Shown piece by piece: positions 17,581 to 24,266 of a stretch of DNA of 43,229 nt (within the stretch, counting starts at the first letter, position 1; the number at the start of each line of letters is the position of its first letter). The position numbers and the translations under genes are program-made. The notes under the pieces were generated by a model, which ran no database searches, was not told the DNA's origin, and saw only the letters and a list, made by a program, of their open reading frames with translations. Source of the stretch: Solirubrobacterales bacterium. GTDB lineage: Bacteria > Actinomycetota > Thermoleophilia > Solirubrobacterales > 70-9. Where the stretch lies: assembly GCA_025964255.1 (NCBI GenBank), contig JAOPZF010000212.1:1-43229 (forward strand), read 5' to 3'.

Positions 17581-17611
17581 GGGATGTCCGATCCGGACCT
17601 CTGCCCCACGT
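17575..17611 (+). promoter_or_regulatory. Antiterminator pairing of the S-box
   Basis: ATGTGGGG (17575-17582) can pair with CCCCACGT (17604-17611) with one G-U. The first segment is part of the 3' strand of P1, and the second covers part of the terminator's left arm and loop. SAM-stabilised P1 and this antiterminator are therefore mutually exclusive. Confidence 0.8.
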
Positions 17612-17627
17612 GGCGGAGGTCTTTTTT
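17596..17627 (+). terminator. Riboswitch-controlled intrinsic terminator
   Basis: GACCTCTGCC (17596-17605) pairs with GGCGGAGGTC (17612-17621) over ten base pairs including one G-U, with a 6-nt loop. Six T residues follow at 17622-17627. It lies 38 nt before the thrC start and completes the off-switch. Confidence 0.92.
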
Positions 17628-17664
17628 CGTTTTGCGGTTTCACGTACGGCAAAGGAAGGTTCGG

Positions 17665-18897
17665 ATGTCAGTCCAAAGTTTGAAGTGCAAGGAGTGCGCG
17701 AGCGAGTACGAACTCGGCGCCACCTATTTCTGCGAACGGTGCTTCGGCCCGCTCGAGGTGAAGTACGACCACTCGGACCTAGACGCCGAGACGGCGAAAC
17801 GGCGGATTCAGGCCGGTTCGCGGGGGATCTGGCGCTACGCCGACTTCCTCCCGTTCTCGGGCCGCCCGAGCGACCCGCTGGAGCCCGGCCTGACGCCGCT
17901 GCTGAAGGCGGATCGGCTGGCCGACCGGCTCGGGACCGACGCCGAGATCTGGATCAAGAACGACGCCGCCAACCCGACCCACTCGTTCAAGGACCGGGTG
18001 GTCGCGGTGGCGATCGCGAAGGCCCAGGAGCTCGGCTTCGACACCGTCGCCTGCGCCTCGACCGGCAACCTCGCCAACGCGGTCGCCGCTCACGCCGCCG
18101 CCGCGGGCCTTGACTCATACGTCTTCGTGCCCTCCAACCTGGAGGAACAGAAGCTGCTCGCGACCGGCGTCTACGGGACCAACCTGGTCGGCGTCCGCGG
18201 CAACTACGACGACGTCAACCGGCTCTGCACGCAGCTCGCCGAGGAGTACCCGTGGGCGTTCGTCAACGTCAACCTGCGGCCGTATTACGCCGAGGGGTCG
18301 AAGACGCTCGCCTTCGAGACGGTCGAGCAGCTCGGCTGGGCGCTGCCGGACCGGATCGTCAGCCCGATCGCCTCCGGGTCGCTGTTCACCAAACTGGGCC
18401 GTGGCTTCCAGGAATGGATCGACATCGGCCTGGTCGAGGGCGGGCAGCCGAAGTTCAACGGCGCCCAGGCGCAGGGCTGCAGCCCGGTGGCGACGGCGTT
18501 CGCCGAAGGTTGGGACGTCTGCAAGCCGCAAAAGCCCGACACGATCGCCAAAAGCCTCGCGATCGGCGATCCGGCCGACGGGCCCTACGCGGTCGAGCAC
18601 GCCCGCAAGACCGGCGGGGGCATCGACATGGTCACCGACCCGGAGATCCGCGAAGCGATCAAGCTGCTCGCCGAGACGACCGGGATCTTCACCGAGACCG
18701 CGGGCGGCGTGACGATCGGCGTCCTCCGCAAGCTCGCCGAACGGGGCGAGCTGCAGAGCGGCGAAAAAGTCGTCGCCTACATCACCGGCGAGGGGCTGAA
18801 GACCCTCGACGCGACCCGCGATACGTTCTCCATGCACGAGATCGATCCCACCCTCGACAGCTTCGACACCGAGTTCGCCCAGGAGGTTTCCGTCTGA
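17665..18897 (+). CDS. thrC: Threonine synthase-type PLP enzyme
   Basis: The family converts O-phosphohomoserine to threonine with PLP. The ATG at 17665 has AAAGGAAGG upstream, so the longer frame from 17575, which would overlap the terminator, is rejected. Residues 8-26 form a zinc ribbon (CKEC and CERC). Lys109 in NPTHSFKDR is the PLP lysine, followed by ACASTGNLANAVAAHAA and the conserved SGSLFTKLGRGFQEW and FTETAGGVTIGVL segments. The length is 410 residues. It is preceded by an S-box riboswitch and its stop overlaps the start of a MoaD/ThiS-like gene (TGATG). That context hints at a sulfur-transfer reaction on the same substrate, such as homocysteine formation, but the sequence alone supports only the ThrC family. 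Confidence 0.88.
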   Translation: MSVQSLKCKECASEYELGATYFCERCFGPLEVKYDHSDLDAETAKRRIQAGSRGIWRYADFLPFSGRPSDPLEPGLTPLLKADRLADRLGTDAEIWIKNDAANPTHSFKDRVVAVAIAKAQELGFDTVACASTGNLANAVAAHAAAAGLDSYVFVPSNLEEQKLLATGVYGTNLVGVRGNYDDVNRLCTQLAEEYPWAFVNVNLRPYYAEGSKTLAFETVEQLGWALPDRIVSPIASGSLFTKLGRGFQEWIDIGLVEGGQPKFNGAQAQGCSPVATAFAEGWDVCKPQKPDTIAKSLAIGDPADGPYAVEHARKTGGGIDMVTDPEIREAIKLLAETTGIFTETAGGVTIGVLRKLAERGELQSGEKVVAYITGEGLKTLDATRDTFSMHEIDPTLDSFDTEFAQEVSV

Positions 18898-19169
18898 TGA
18901 GCGTCACCGTCAAGATCCCGACCCAGCTGCGCGCCGCCACCGGCGGACAGGCGGAAGTCGAAGTGGATGGGTCCAACGTCGGCGAGGCCCTCGACGCTGT
19001 CTTCGCCGCCTACGGCGACCTGCGCGAGCGGATCACCGAGGACGGCACCCTCCGCCGCTTCGTCAACGTCTACGTCTCCGGCGAGGACATCCGCTTCCAG
19101 CAGGGCCTCGAGACTTCGATCAAGTCAGGCGACGAGGTCACCATTCTTCCCGCAGTAGCCGGAGGCTGA
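18897..19169 (+). CDS. MoaD/ThiS-family sulfur carrier protein
   Basis: This 90-residue beta-grasp protein ends in Gly89-Gly90 (LPAVAGG), the C-terminal diglycine that is adenylated and thiocarboxylated in MoaD, ThiS and CysO. The body matches the family: VTVKIPTQLR at the start, VGEALDAVFAAYGDLRERI in the middle and LETSIKSGDEVTILPAVAGG at the end. AGGAGG lies upstream and the ATG overlaps the thrC stop. No activating E1-like enzyme or metalloprotease of the CysO type is nearby. Its tie to thrC suggests it carries sulfide for that PLP enzyme, by analogy with CysO-CysM. A role in molybdopterin or thiamine synthesis is less likely, because no such genes are nearby. Confidence 0.87.
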   Translation: MSVTVKIPTQLRAATGGQAEVEVDGSNVGEALDAVFAAYGDLRERITEDGTLRRFVNVYVSGEDIRFQQGLETSIKSGDEVTILPAVAGG

Positions 19170-19205
19170 GCCTCCCGCTCGGTACGCCGCTGTAAGGATG
19201 GCGGC

Positions 19206-19994
19206 GTGAAACCACCGGTGGTGATCCTCTGCGGCGGGCGTGGAACGCGGCTGAGGGAGAAGACGGAGTCCGTGCCGAAGCCGCTGGTCGAGATCGGCGG
19301 GCGGCCGATCCTCTGGCACGTGATCGGGATCTACGCGGCGCAAGGCTTCGATCGCTTCCTCCTCGCGACCGGCTATCTCGGCGACCAGATCGAGCGGTTC
19401 GTCTCCGAGGAGCGCTGGCCGACGCCGGTCTCGGTCGAGTGCGTCGACACCGGGGTCGACACGCCGACCGGCGGCCGGATCGTGGCGCTCGGTGAGCGGC
19501 TCGGCGATGGGACCTTCTGCGCGACCTACGCCGACGGGGTCGCCGACGTCGATCTGGGAGCGCTGATCGACGAGCACCGCGCGGGCGGGGCGCTGGCGAC
19601 CGTGACCGTGGTGCGCCCGCACCTCCAGTGGGGTGTCGCCGAGCTCGACGGCGACGAGGTCACCGGCTTCGTCGAGAAGCCTCGCTCCGAGCACTGGATC
19701 AACGGCGGCTTCTTCTGCTTCGAGCCCGGCGCGCTCGACCACATCGCACCCGACTCGGTGCTCGAGCGCGAGCCGCTCGAAGCGCTTGCCGCCGGCGGCC
19801 GGCTGCGCGCCTACCGTCACGAGGGCTTCTGGGACTGCATGGACACCTACAAGGACGCCGTCCTCCTCGACGACCTCTGGCGCGCCGGTGACGCCCCATG
19901 GCACCCCTGGAATGTTGATGGGCCGAAAAGCACTGATATAGAGCGCTTTTCGGCCCATCAACGACGTGGCTCGGCGGGGGTGGCGCGTGGCTAG
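19206..19994 (+). CDS. rfbF: Glucose-1-phosphate cytidylyltransferase-like enzyme
   Basis: The family makes CDP-glucose from CTP and glucose-1-phosphate. Residues 8-27 give the nucleotide-binding loop GGRGTRLREKTESVPKPLVE, followed by IGGRPILWHVI. TYADGVADVD is the metal-binding segment, WINGGFFCFEP the sugar-binding one, and FWDCMDTYKD the near-terminal signature. In this family the chain usually ends shortly after the GDAPW motif. Here about 28 more residues follow, most of them encoded by a perfect 18-nt inverted repeat at 19914-19962. The GTG start lies 7 nt after a TAAGGA box. The downstream epimerase-like gene overlaps it. Confidence 0.85.
   Translation: MKPPVVILCGGRGTRLREKTESVPKPLVEIGGRPILWHVIGIYAAQGFDRFLLATGYLGDQIERFVSEERWPTPVSVECVDTGVDTPTGGRIVALGERLGDGTFCATYADGVADVDLGALIDEHRAGGALATVTVVRPHLQWGVAELDGDEVTGFVEKPRSEHWINGGFFCFEPGALDHIAPDSVLEREPLEALAAGGRLRAYRHEGFWDCMDTYKDAVLLDDLWRAGDAPWHPWNVDGPKSTDIERFSAHQRRGSAGVARG
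19914..19962. repeat. Perfect 18-nt inverted repeat at the 3' end of the rfbF-like gene
   Basis: GTTGATGGGCCGAAAAGC (19914-19931) is exactly reverse complemented at 19945-19962. The 13-nt loop is ACTGATATAGAGC. No T-tract follows. The element starts where the protein family normally ends and adds a non-conserved tail (VDGPKSTDIERFSAHQ). The loop shares TATAGAGC with the element inside recJ, while the stems are unrelated. Confidence 0.92.
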
Positions 19995-20964
19995 GGCGCT
20001 CGTCACCGGGGGGCACGGGTTCGTCGGCTCGCACCTCGCGGCGGGGCTGCTCGCGGCAGGGACGGAGGTGCGGGTGCTCGACCGGCCGGCGCCGCGCCAG
20101 ACCGACCTCGGCGGCCCGCGCACCTCGGGGCTCGACCTGCTCGGGATCCGCGACGAGGTCGAGCTGGTCGAGGCAGACCTGCTCGACGCCGCGGGCGTCG
20201 CCGGCGCGGTCGCGGGCTGCGACTCCGTCTTCCACCTCGCCGCCCAGACGATCGTCGGCGTCGCCCGCCGTTCACCTCACGAGACGGTCGACGTCAACGT
20301 GCGCGGCTCGTGGAACGTCTTCGTCGCCAGCCGCGAGGCAGGGGTCGGGAAGGTCGTCTTCGCCTCCTCCGACAAGGCCTACGGGACCGCGCCGGAGCTG
20401 CCCTACCGCGAGGACTTCCCGCTGCGCGCCGACCATCCCTACGACTCCTCGAAGGCGGCCGCCGACGTGATGGCGCGCGGGCTGGCGCGGGAGTGGGGGC
20501 TGCCGCTCGCGGTCAGCCGCTTCGCCAACGTCTACGGCGGCGGGGACCTCAACTTCACCCGGCTGGTGCCGGAGACGGCGATCGCGGTCGCCGACCGGCG
20601 GGCGCCGGTGATCCGCTCTGACGGGGCGCCGCGGCGCGACTTCCTTCACGTCGACGACGCGGTCTCCGCGTACTTCGCGATCGCGGGCGCGCTCGACCGA
20701 GGCGACGCGGCGGGCGAAGCCTTCAACGCGGGCGGCGACCAGCCGCACTCGGTTCGCGAGGTCGTCGACCTCACCGCCGAAGTGGGCGGGGGAGAGGTCG
20801 CGCCCCAATACGGACCGGGACTGCCGCCGGGGGAGATCCTCGATCAGTACCTTGACTCGACCAAGCTGCGGGAGCTGACCGGCTGGGCGCCGGGCGTCGA
20901 CCTGCGGACCGGGCTGGGGCGTACGGTTGAGTGGTACCGCGAGCATGAGGAGGTGCGTCCCTGA
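19987..20964 (+). CDS. CDP-glucose 4,6-dehydratase-like SDR
   Basis: This extended short-chain dehydrogenase has the NAD-binding Rossmann motif GGHGFVGSHLA near its start, then FHLAAQTIVG. The catalytic region is FASSDKAYG, where Asp-Lys rather than Asp-Glu matches CDP-glucose dehydratases, and HPYDSSKAAAD gives the Tyr-x-x-x-Lys pair. SRFANVYGGGD and RDFLHVDDAV are the usual sugar-side motifs. I start at GTG 19987 (MARALVTGG), which follows a G-rich Shine-Dalgarno and overlaps the rfbF-like stop. The start at 19966 would sit within the preceding gene. Together with the upstream enzyme it would give CDP-4-keto-6-deoxyglucose. Epimerase activity is not excluded. Confidence 0.82.
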   Translation: MARALVTGGHGFVGSHLAAGLLAAGTEVRVLDRPAPRQTDLGGPRTSGLDLLGIRDEVELVEADLLDAAGVAGAVAGCDSVFHLAAQTIVGVARRSPHETVDVNVRGSWNVFVASREAGVGKVVFASSDKAYGTAPELPYREDFPLRADHPYDSSKAAADVMARGLAREWGLPLAVSRFANVYGGGDLNFTRLVPETAIAVADRRAPVIRSDGAPRRDFLHVDDAVSAYFAIAGALDRGDAAGEAFNAGGDQPHSVREVVDLTAEVGGGEVAPQYGPGLPPGEILDQYLDSTKLRELTGWAPGVDLRTGLGRTVEWYREHEEVRP

Positions 20965-21791
20965 TGTGTGGACGCTTCACTGTCACCACCAAGGACACGA
21001 AGTCGATCGCCGACCGCTTCCAGGTCGAACTGGAGAAAGCGCTCTCGAAGAGTCACGAAGGCGGCACGCCCGCGGCCAAAGAGTCGTCCAAGGACAACGG
21101 CGCCGAGGCGAAAGAGAAGTCACCTCCCGGCATGGGCCGCTTCAACGTCGCGCCGACGCAGGAAATCCTCGTCGTCCGCTCCTCACCCGACGAGGCCGAG
21201 GCCGCGCAAGGCGAGCGTGAGGCGCGGTTGATGCGTTGGGGGCTCGTCCCGGTCTGGGCCAAGGACCTCAAGGTCGGCTACCGGATGATCAACGCGAAAA
21301 CCGAGAACCTGGAGACGAGCAAGGCCTACGGGCCACTGGTCGGCAAGTTCCGCCACCGCTGCCTGATCGTCGCCGACGGTTTCTACGAGTGGCTGAAGGC
21401 CGAGGACCCGAAGCAGCCGCGACAGCCGTGGCGCTTCACGGTCGACGGCGGCGAGCCGTTCGCCTTCGCCGGGCTCTGCACGCGCAAGGAGTGGGACGAC
21501 CCCGAGGAGCGGGGCGTCGACCCGGCTGGCTACCTCTACAGCGCGACGATCATCACGACGACGCCGAACGCCGTGGTCCGGCCGGTCCACGACCGGATGC
21601 CCGCGATCCTCTCCGGCCCGGAAGCCGAGGCCGCCTGGCTCGACCCGCGGCTCTCGACCGAGGAGGCGATCGCGATGTGCGGCCCGCTCGACGCGTCCCG
21701 CATGGCAGGCGCCCCCGCCAACCCGGCGCTCAACAAGGTGGGCAAAGGGATGGCCGAAGGGCCGGAGCTGCTGGTCGCGCCCACGTCCTGA
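20964..21791 (+). CDS. SRAP (YedK/HMCES) abasic-site-binding protein
   Basis: SRAP proteins crosslink covalently to abasic sites in single-stranded DNA through Cys2, which is present as MCGRFT. Other active-site residues are Asn110 (RMINAKTE), Glu142 (DGFYEW) and His209 (PVHDRMP). FNVAPTQ and RWGLVP are further family marks. Compared with the usual 220-240 residues it is longer (275), mainly because a charged, low-complexity stretch (about residues 26-56) separates the first helix from the FNVAPTQ strand. The ATG overlaps the dehydratase stop by one base, so it is co-translated with a sugar gene, an unexplained pairing. Confidence 0.92.
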   Translation: MCGRFTVTTKDTKSIADRFQVELEKALSKSHEGGTPAAKESSKDNGAEAKEKSPPGMGRFNVAPTQEILVVRSSPDEAEAAQGEREARLMRWGLVPVWAKDLKVGYRMINAKTENLETSKAYGPLVGKFRHRCLIVADGFYEWLKAEDPKQPRQPWRFTVDGGEPFAFAGLCTRKEWDDPEERGVDPAGYLYSATIITTTPNAVVRPVHDRMPAILSGPEAEAAWLDPRLSTEEAIAMCGPLDASRMAGAPANPALNKVGKGMAEGPELLVAPTS

Positions 21792-21812
21792 GGACACGCC
21801 GGCGCAAGAGGC

Positions 21813-22658
21813 CTATTCCGATTCTTCTTCGGATTCGCCCGAAGCTTCTTCGGCTTCTTCGCGTTCTTCCTGCTTTTCTTCTTCGGCTTCTTCGTTGATC
21901 GGCGGCGAGATGTTCGCCAGTGAGCCTTCGGTTTCCACCGTCGCTTTGCCGAGGTTGGTTTCGAGGGTGCAGGCGATCTGGGCGGCCGCTGCTTTCTTGG
22001 TTTTCCAGATCGTGTAGAAGGGCAGTTCGACCGTCGTCTTGGCTTTCCCGTGCGGTAGGTGGTAGAGGATCCGCTCGGTGCCTTCCTCGTATTTAGGCCA
22101 GCCCACCTTGACGCCCTGGATCGTCGTGAAGAATTCCGGCATGTCTTCGGTGACTCCTTCGAGCACCGCCAGCAAGTGGCTGTGGGAAGCGAATCTCGCG
22201 ACCACGGTTTCCGGTTTCAGGCCGGAGATACCGTCTTCGGAAGAGCGCGGATAGGTCATCCGCAGGCCGCCGGAGCTCTGGGCGATCAGCGTGCCCGTGC
22301 GCTGCGCGTGGGTCGAGCAGAGAAGTTCACCGCCGATCCGCGCGCCGGCGTCGATCTTCGCGATCGAGACGACCCGGAAGAGCTCGTAGCCCGCGACGTT
22401 CGTCCCGGTCGCCTCGATCACTCCGTCGACCAGCTGCATCTTCGCCGTCTTGCTGCCGGGGACGGCGACGGCCTTGGAGTCGGGGATCTTCGCCTTCTGG
22501 ACGAATTCGAGATACGCCGCTTCGCCGCTCCCGCCGCCGCCGGTGAGGACCGCCGCCGCGATGGTGGCGATCAGACCGACGACGACCACGGCCATCGCGC
22601 CGCGCGGGATGCGTTCACCGGCGGGGAGGCCGGATCGCTTGATCGAAGGGAGCTTCAC
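21813..22658 (-). CDS. Membrane-anchored protein with acidic tail, DUF4230-like
   Basis: This 281-residue protein has one N-terminal membrane helix (residues 20-42, AMAVVVVGLIATIAAAVLTG) after a basic start, so the rest is probably outside the membrane. The middle part (LQLVDGVIEATGTNVAGYEL region, AKIDAGARIGG, KTTVELPFYTIW) resembles DUF4230-type proteins, a tentative match. The C-terminus from about residue 255 is a run of Glu with few other residues, and all 16 Glu codons there are GAA. The start is GTG 22658 with an AATACT box 11 nt upstream. It converges with the SRAP gene, and there is no clear terminator between them. Confidence 0.65.
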   Translation of the reverse strand: MKLPSIKRSGLPAGERIPRGAMAVVVVGLIATIAAAVLTGGGGSGEAAYLEFVQKAKIPDSKAVAVPGSKTAKMQLVDGVIEATGTNVAGYELFRVVSIAKIDAGARIGGELLCSTHAQRTGTLIAQSSGGLRMTYPRSSEDGISGLKPETVVARFASHSHLLAVLEGVTEDMPEFFTTIQGVKVGWPKYEEGTERILYHLPHGKAKTTVELPFYTIWKTKKAAAAQIACTLETNLGKATVETEGSLANISPPINEEAEEEKQEEREEAEEASGESEEESE

Positions 22659-22728
22659 TGCCGCGCGACAGTATTGAAAAGGGCCGACGGGGTGTCACGT
22701 CCGCCGCGCGGTGGGGTACCAATTGACC

Positions 22729-23637
22729 ATGCCATCGATCGATGCAAGCTTCTCGACCGCTCAGACGGTTTCCGTCCATGGCCGCAGGGTCAGTTTCCTG
22801 AAAGCGGGGGAGGGGCCGCTGCTGCTGCTCATCCACGGCATGGCGGGGACGGCCCACAATTGGGAGCCGGTGATCGAGCCGTTGGCGCTCCATAACACCG
22901 TCGTCGCGCCCGATTTTCCCGGTCACGGCGAGTCGGAGCCGGGCGGCGGCGACTACAGCCTCGGCAGCCTGGCGAGCGGGCTGCGCGACCTGATGATCTC
23001 GCTCGGCCACGAGCGGGCGACGCTGGTCGGCCACAGCCTCGGCGGCGGCGTCGCGCTCCAGTTCACCTACCAGTTCCCGGAGATGGTCGAAAGGCTGGTA
23101 CTGGTCTCGAGCGGTGGGCTCGGGCCCGAGGTCGGCGCGATCCTCCGCGCCGCCGCCCTGCCCGGCGCCGACCTCTTCATCCGCGCCACCTCCCGCCCCG
23201 GCGCGATCGCGGGCGGGCTGATCTCCAACGCCGCCGGCAAGATCGGTCTTCGGCCCAACGCCGACCTCGCCGAGGTCGGCCGCGCCTACGCCTCGCTCTC
23301 GGACGCCGACCGCCGCAAGGCCTTCCTCTCGACCCTCCACGCGGTCGTCGACACCGACGGTCAGCGGGTCGCCGCCCTCGATCGCCTCTACCTCGCCGAG
23401 GACCTCCCGGTCCTCATCGTCTGGGGCGAGCGCGACCCGATCATCCCGGTCGGCCACGGCCGCGCCGCCCACGCCCAACTCCCCGGCAGCCACCTCGAGG
23501 TCTTCCCCGACGTCGGCCACGTGCCGATGATGGAGAGCCCCGGCCGCTTCGCCGCCGTCCTCCAGCGCTTCCTCGACGACACCGAGCCAGCCGAGTTCGA
23601 CGGCGCCCAATGGCGCGCCCGCTTCAGCGCCAAGTGA
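22729..23637 (+). CDS. Alpha/beta-hydrolase fold protein
   Basis: The catalytic nucleophile is Ser103 in VGHSLGGGVALQ, the acid lies in WGERDPIIP and the histidine in VGHVPMME. The oxyanion region is LLIHGMAGTAHNW, followed by PDFPGHGESEP. The length of 302 residues and the order of motifs fit C-C bond hydrolases, esterases or epoxide-hydrolase relatives. The exact substrate is not visible. I chose ATG 22729 (MPSIDASFS) over the GTG at 22711. Convergent tRNA-Arg follows 11 nt after the stop. No partner genes point to a pathway. Confidence 0.88.
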   Translation: MPSIDASFSTAQTVSVHGRRVSFLKAGEGPLLLLIHGMAGTAHNWEPVIEPLALHNTVVAPDFPGHGESEPGGGDYSLGSLASGLRDLMISLGHERATLVGHSLGGGVALQFTYQFPEMVERLVLVSSGGLGPEVGAILRAAALPGADLFIRATSRPGAIAGGLISNAAGKIGLRPNADLAEVGRAYASLSDADRRKAFLSTLHAVVDTDGQRVAALDRLYLAEDLPVLIVWGERDPIIPVGHGRAAHAQLPGSHLEVFPDVGHVPMMESPGRFAAVLQRFLDDTEPAEFDGAQWRARFSAK

Positions 23638-23648
23638 CCAACCGCGAA

Positions 23649-23722
23649 TGCGCCCGACTGGATTCGAACCAGTGGCCTCGTCCTCCGGAGGGACGCGCTC
23701 TATCCAGCTGAGCTACGGGCGC
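23649..23722 (-). tRNA. tRNA-Arg (anticodon CCG)
   Basis: The minus strand folds as a full cloverleaf: acceptor GCGCCCG/CGGGCGC, D arm GCTC/GAGC, anticodon arm CGTCC-CTCCGGA-GGACG with CCG at positions 34-36, a five-base variable loop, and T arm ACTGG-TTCGAAT-CCAGT. The discriminator is A and CCA is not encoded. It reads the Arg codon CGG. Confidence 0.97.
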
Positions 23723-23761
23723 TCGCGGAGGAGCTTAGCCGTATTCGGCTGACGGCCGATA

Positions 23762-23775
23762 CGAACGTATGTTCT
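23762..23775. promoter_or_regulatory. Putative LexA (SOS) box
   Basis: CGAACGTATGTTCT matches the actinobacterial/Bacillus-type SOS consensus CGAAC-N4-GTTCG at 9 of 10 fixed positions, with a perfect GAAC-N4-GTTC core. It lies 27 nt before the nuclease ATG and 15 nt before a TAAGTT box, so it would cover the -35 region. Confidence 0.6.
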
Positions 23776-23790
23776 GTCCGCGTCGGACCA

Positions 23791-23796
23791 TAAGTT
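23791..23796 (+). promoter_or_regulatory. Candidate -10 box (TAAGTT) for the nuclease gene
   Basis: TAAGTT ends 6 nt before the ATG at 23803, without a Shine-Dalgarno, which fits a leaderless mRNA. The LexA-like box sits just upstream in the -35 zone. Confidence 0.35.
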
Positions 23797-23802
23797 CCAA
23801 GC

Positions 23803-24255
23803 ATGGGTTCCGCGTCGAGAGGCAATGCCGCTGAGGCGGCGGTGCTCCACGCGCTGGTGAAGCGCGGATTGGACGTTTTCGTCCCTTTCGGGTCGGGGCA
23901 TCCTTTCGATCTCGCGATGTATGTCCCCGACACGGGATTCCTCCGCGTCCAATGCAAGCGAGGCTGGGCGCTGAGGGGGTGCATAGTCTTCAACGCTTAC
24001 AGCACCGACCACGGCAGCGGCCCGCGCGGATACGCCGGGTTGGCCGACCTTTTCGGTATCTATTTCCCGCCGTCGGAGGAGGTTTTCCTCACGCCGATCG
24101 ATGCCGTCGCCTCGTCCGAGGGGCGCCTCCGCTTCGAGCCGCCACAGAACAACCAGCGGAAGCGAATTCGGATGGCCGCCGAGTTCGAGATCAGTGCTTG
24201 GACCGATGAGCGACTGGCCAGTCTCGCCGCGGCAACGCACGCGCCGGCCGCGTAG
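23803..24255 (+). CDS. Small PD-(D/E)XK nuclease, PDDEXK_5-like
   Basis: The 150-residue protein matches the group-I-intron-associated PD-(D/E)XK endonuclease type. It has an N-terminal helix with Glu11 (GNAAEAAVLHALVKRG), Asp36 in HPFDLAMY, and the QxK form of the motif at Gln50 and Lys52 (LRVQCKRG). A conserved segment ending in YAGLADLFGIYFPPSEEVFLTPI follows, then the RLRFEPPQNNQRKRIRMAAEF region. No intron or homing site is seen around it. It is divergent from tRNA-Arg, 80 nt away, and a LexA-like box precedes it, so a DNA-repair or resolvase role is possible. The family call is from motif recall. Confidence 0.75.
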   Translation: MGSASRGNAAEAAVLHALVKRGLDVFVPFGSGHPFDLAMYVPDTGFLRVQCKRGWALRGCIVFNAYSTDHGSGPRGYAGLADLFGIYFPPSEEVFLTPIDAVASSEGRLRFEPPQNNQRKRIRMAAEFEISAWTDERLASLAAATHAPAA

Positions 24256-24258
24256 GCT
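24253..24258 (+). promoter_or_regulatory. Candidate -10 box (TAGGCT) for rnz
   Basis: TAGGCT ends 8 nt before the rnz ATG and overlaps the stop codon of the nuclease gene. No Shine-Dalgarno is visible, so a leaderless rnz mRNA is plausible. Confidence 0.35.
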
Positions 24259-24266
24259 CGCCGGTC

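Noticed and set aside
17364-17609. 81-codon minus-strand frame across the riboswitch
   Set aside because: It covers the S-box aptamer and terminator, has no ribosome site or family features, and the RNA structure explains the sequence.
17575-17664. Upstream extension of thrC from ATG 17575
   Set aside because: It would begin inside the P1 stem and read through the terminator; the ATG at 17665 has a Shine-Dalgarno and starts the zinc ribbon.
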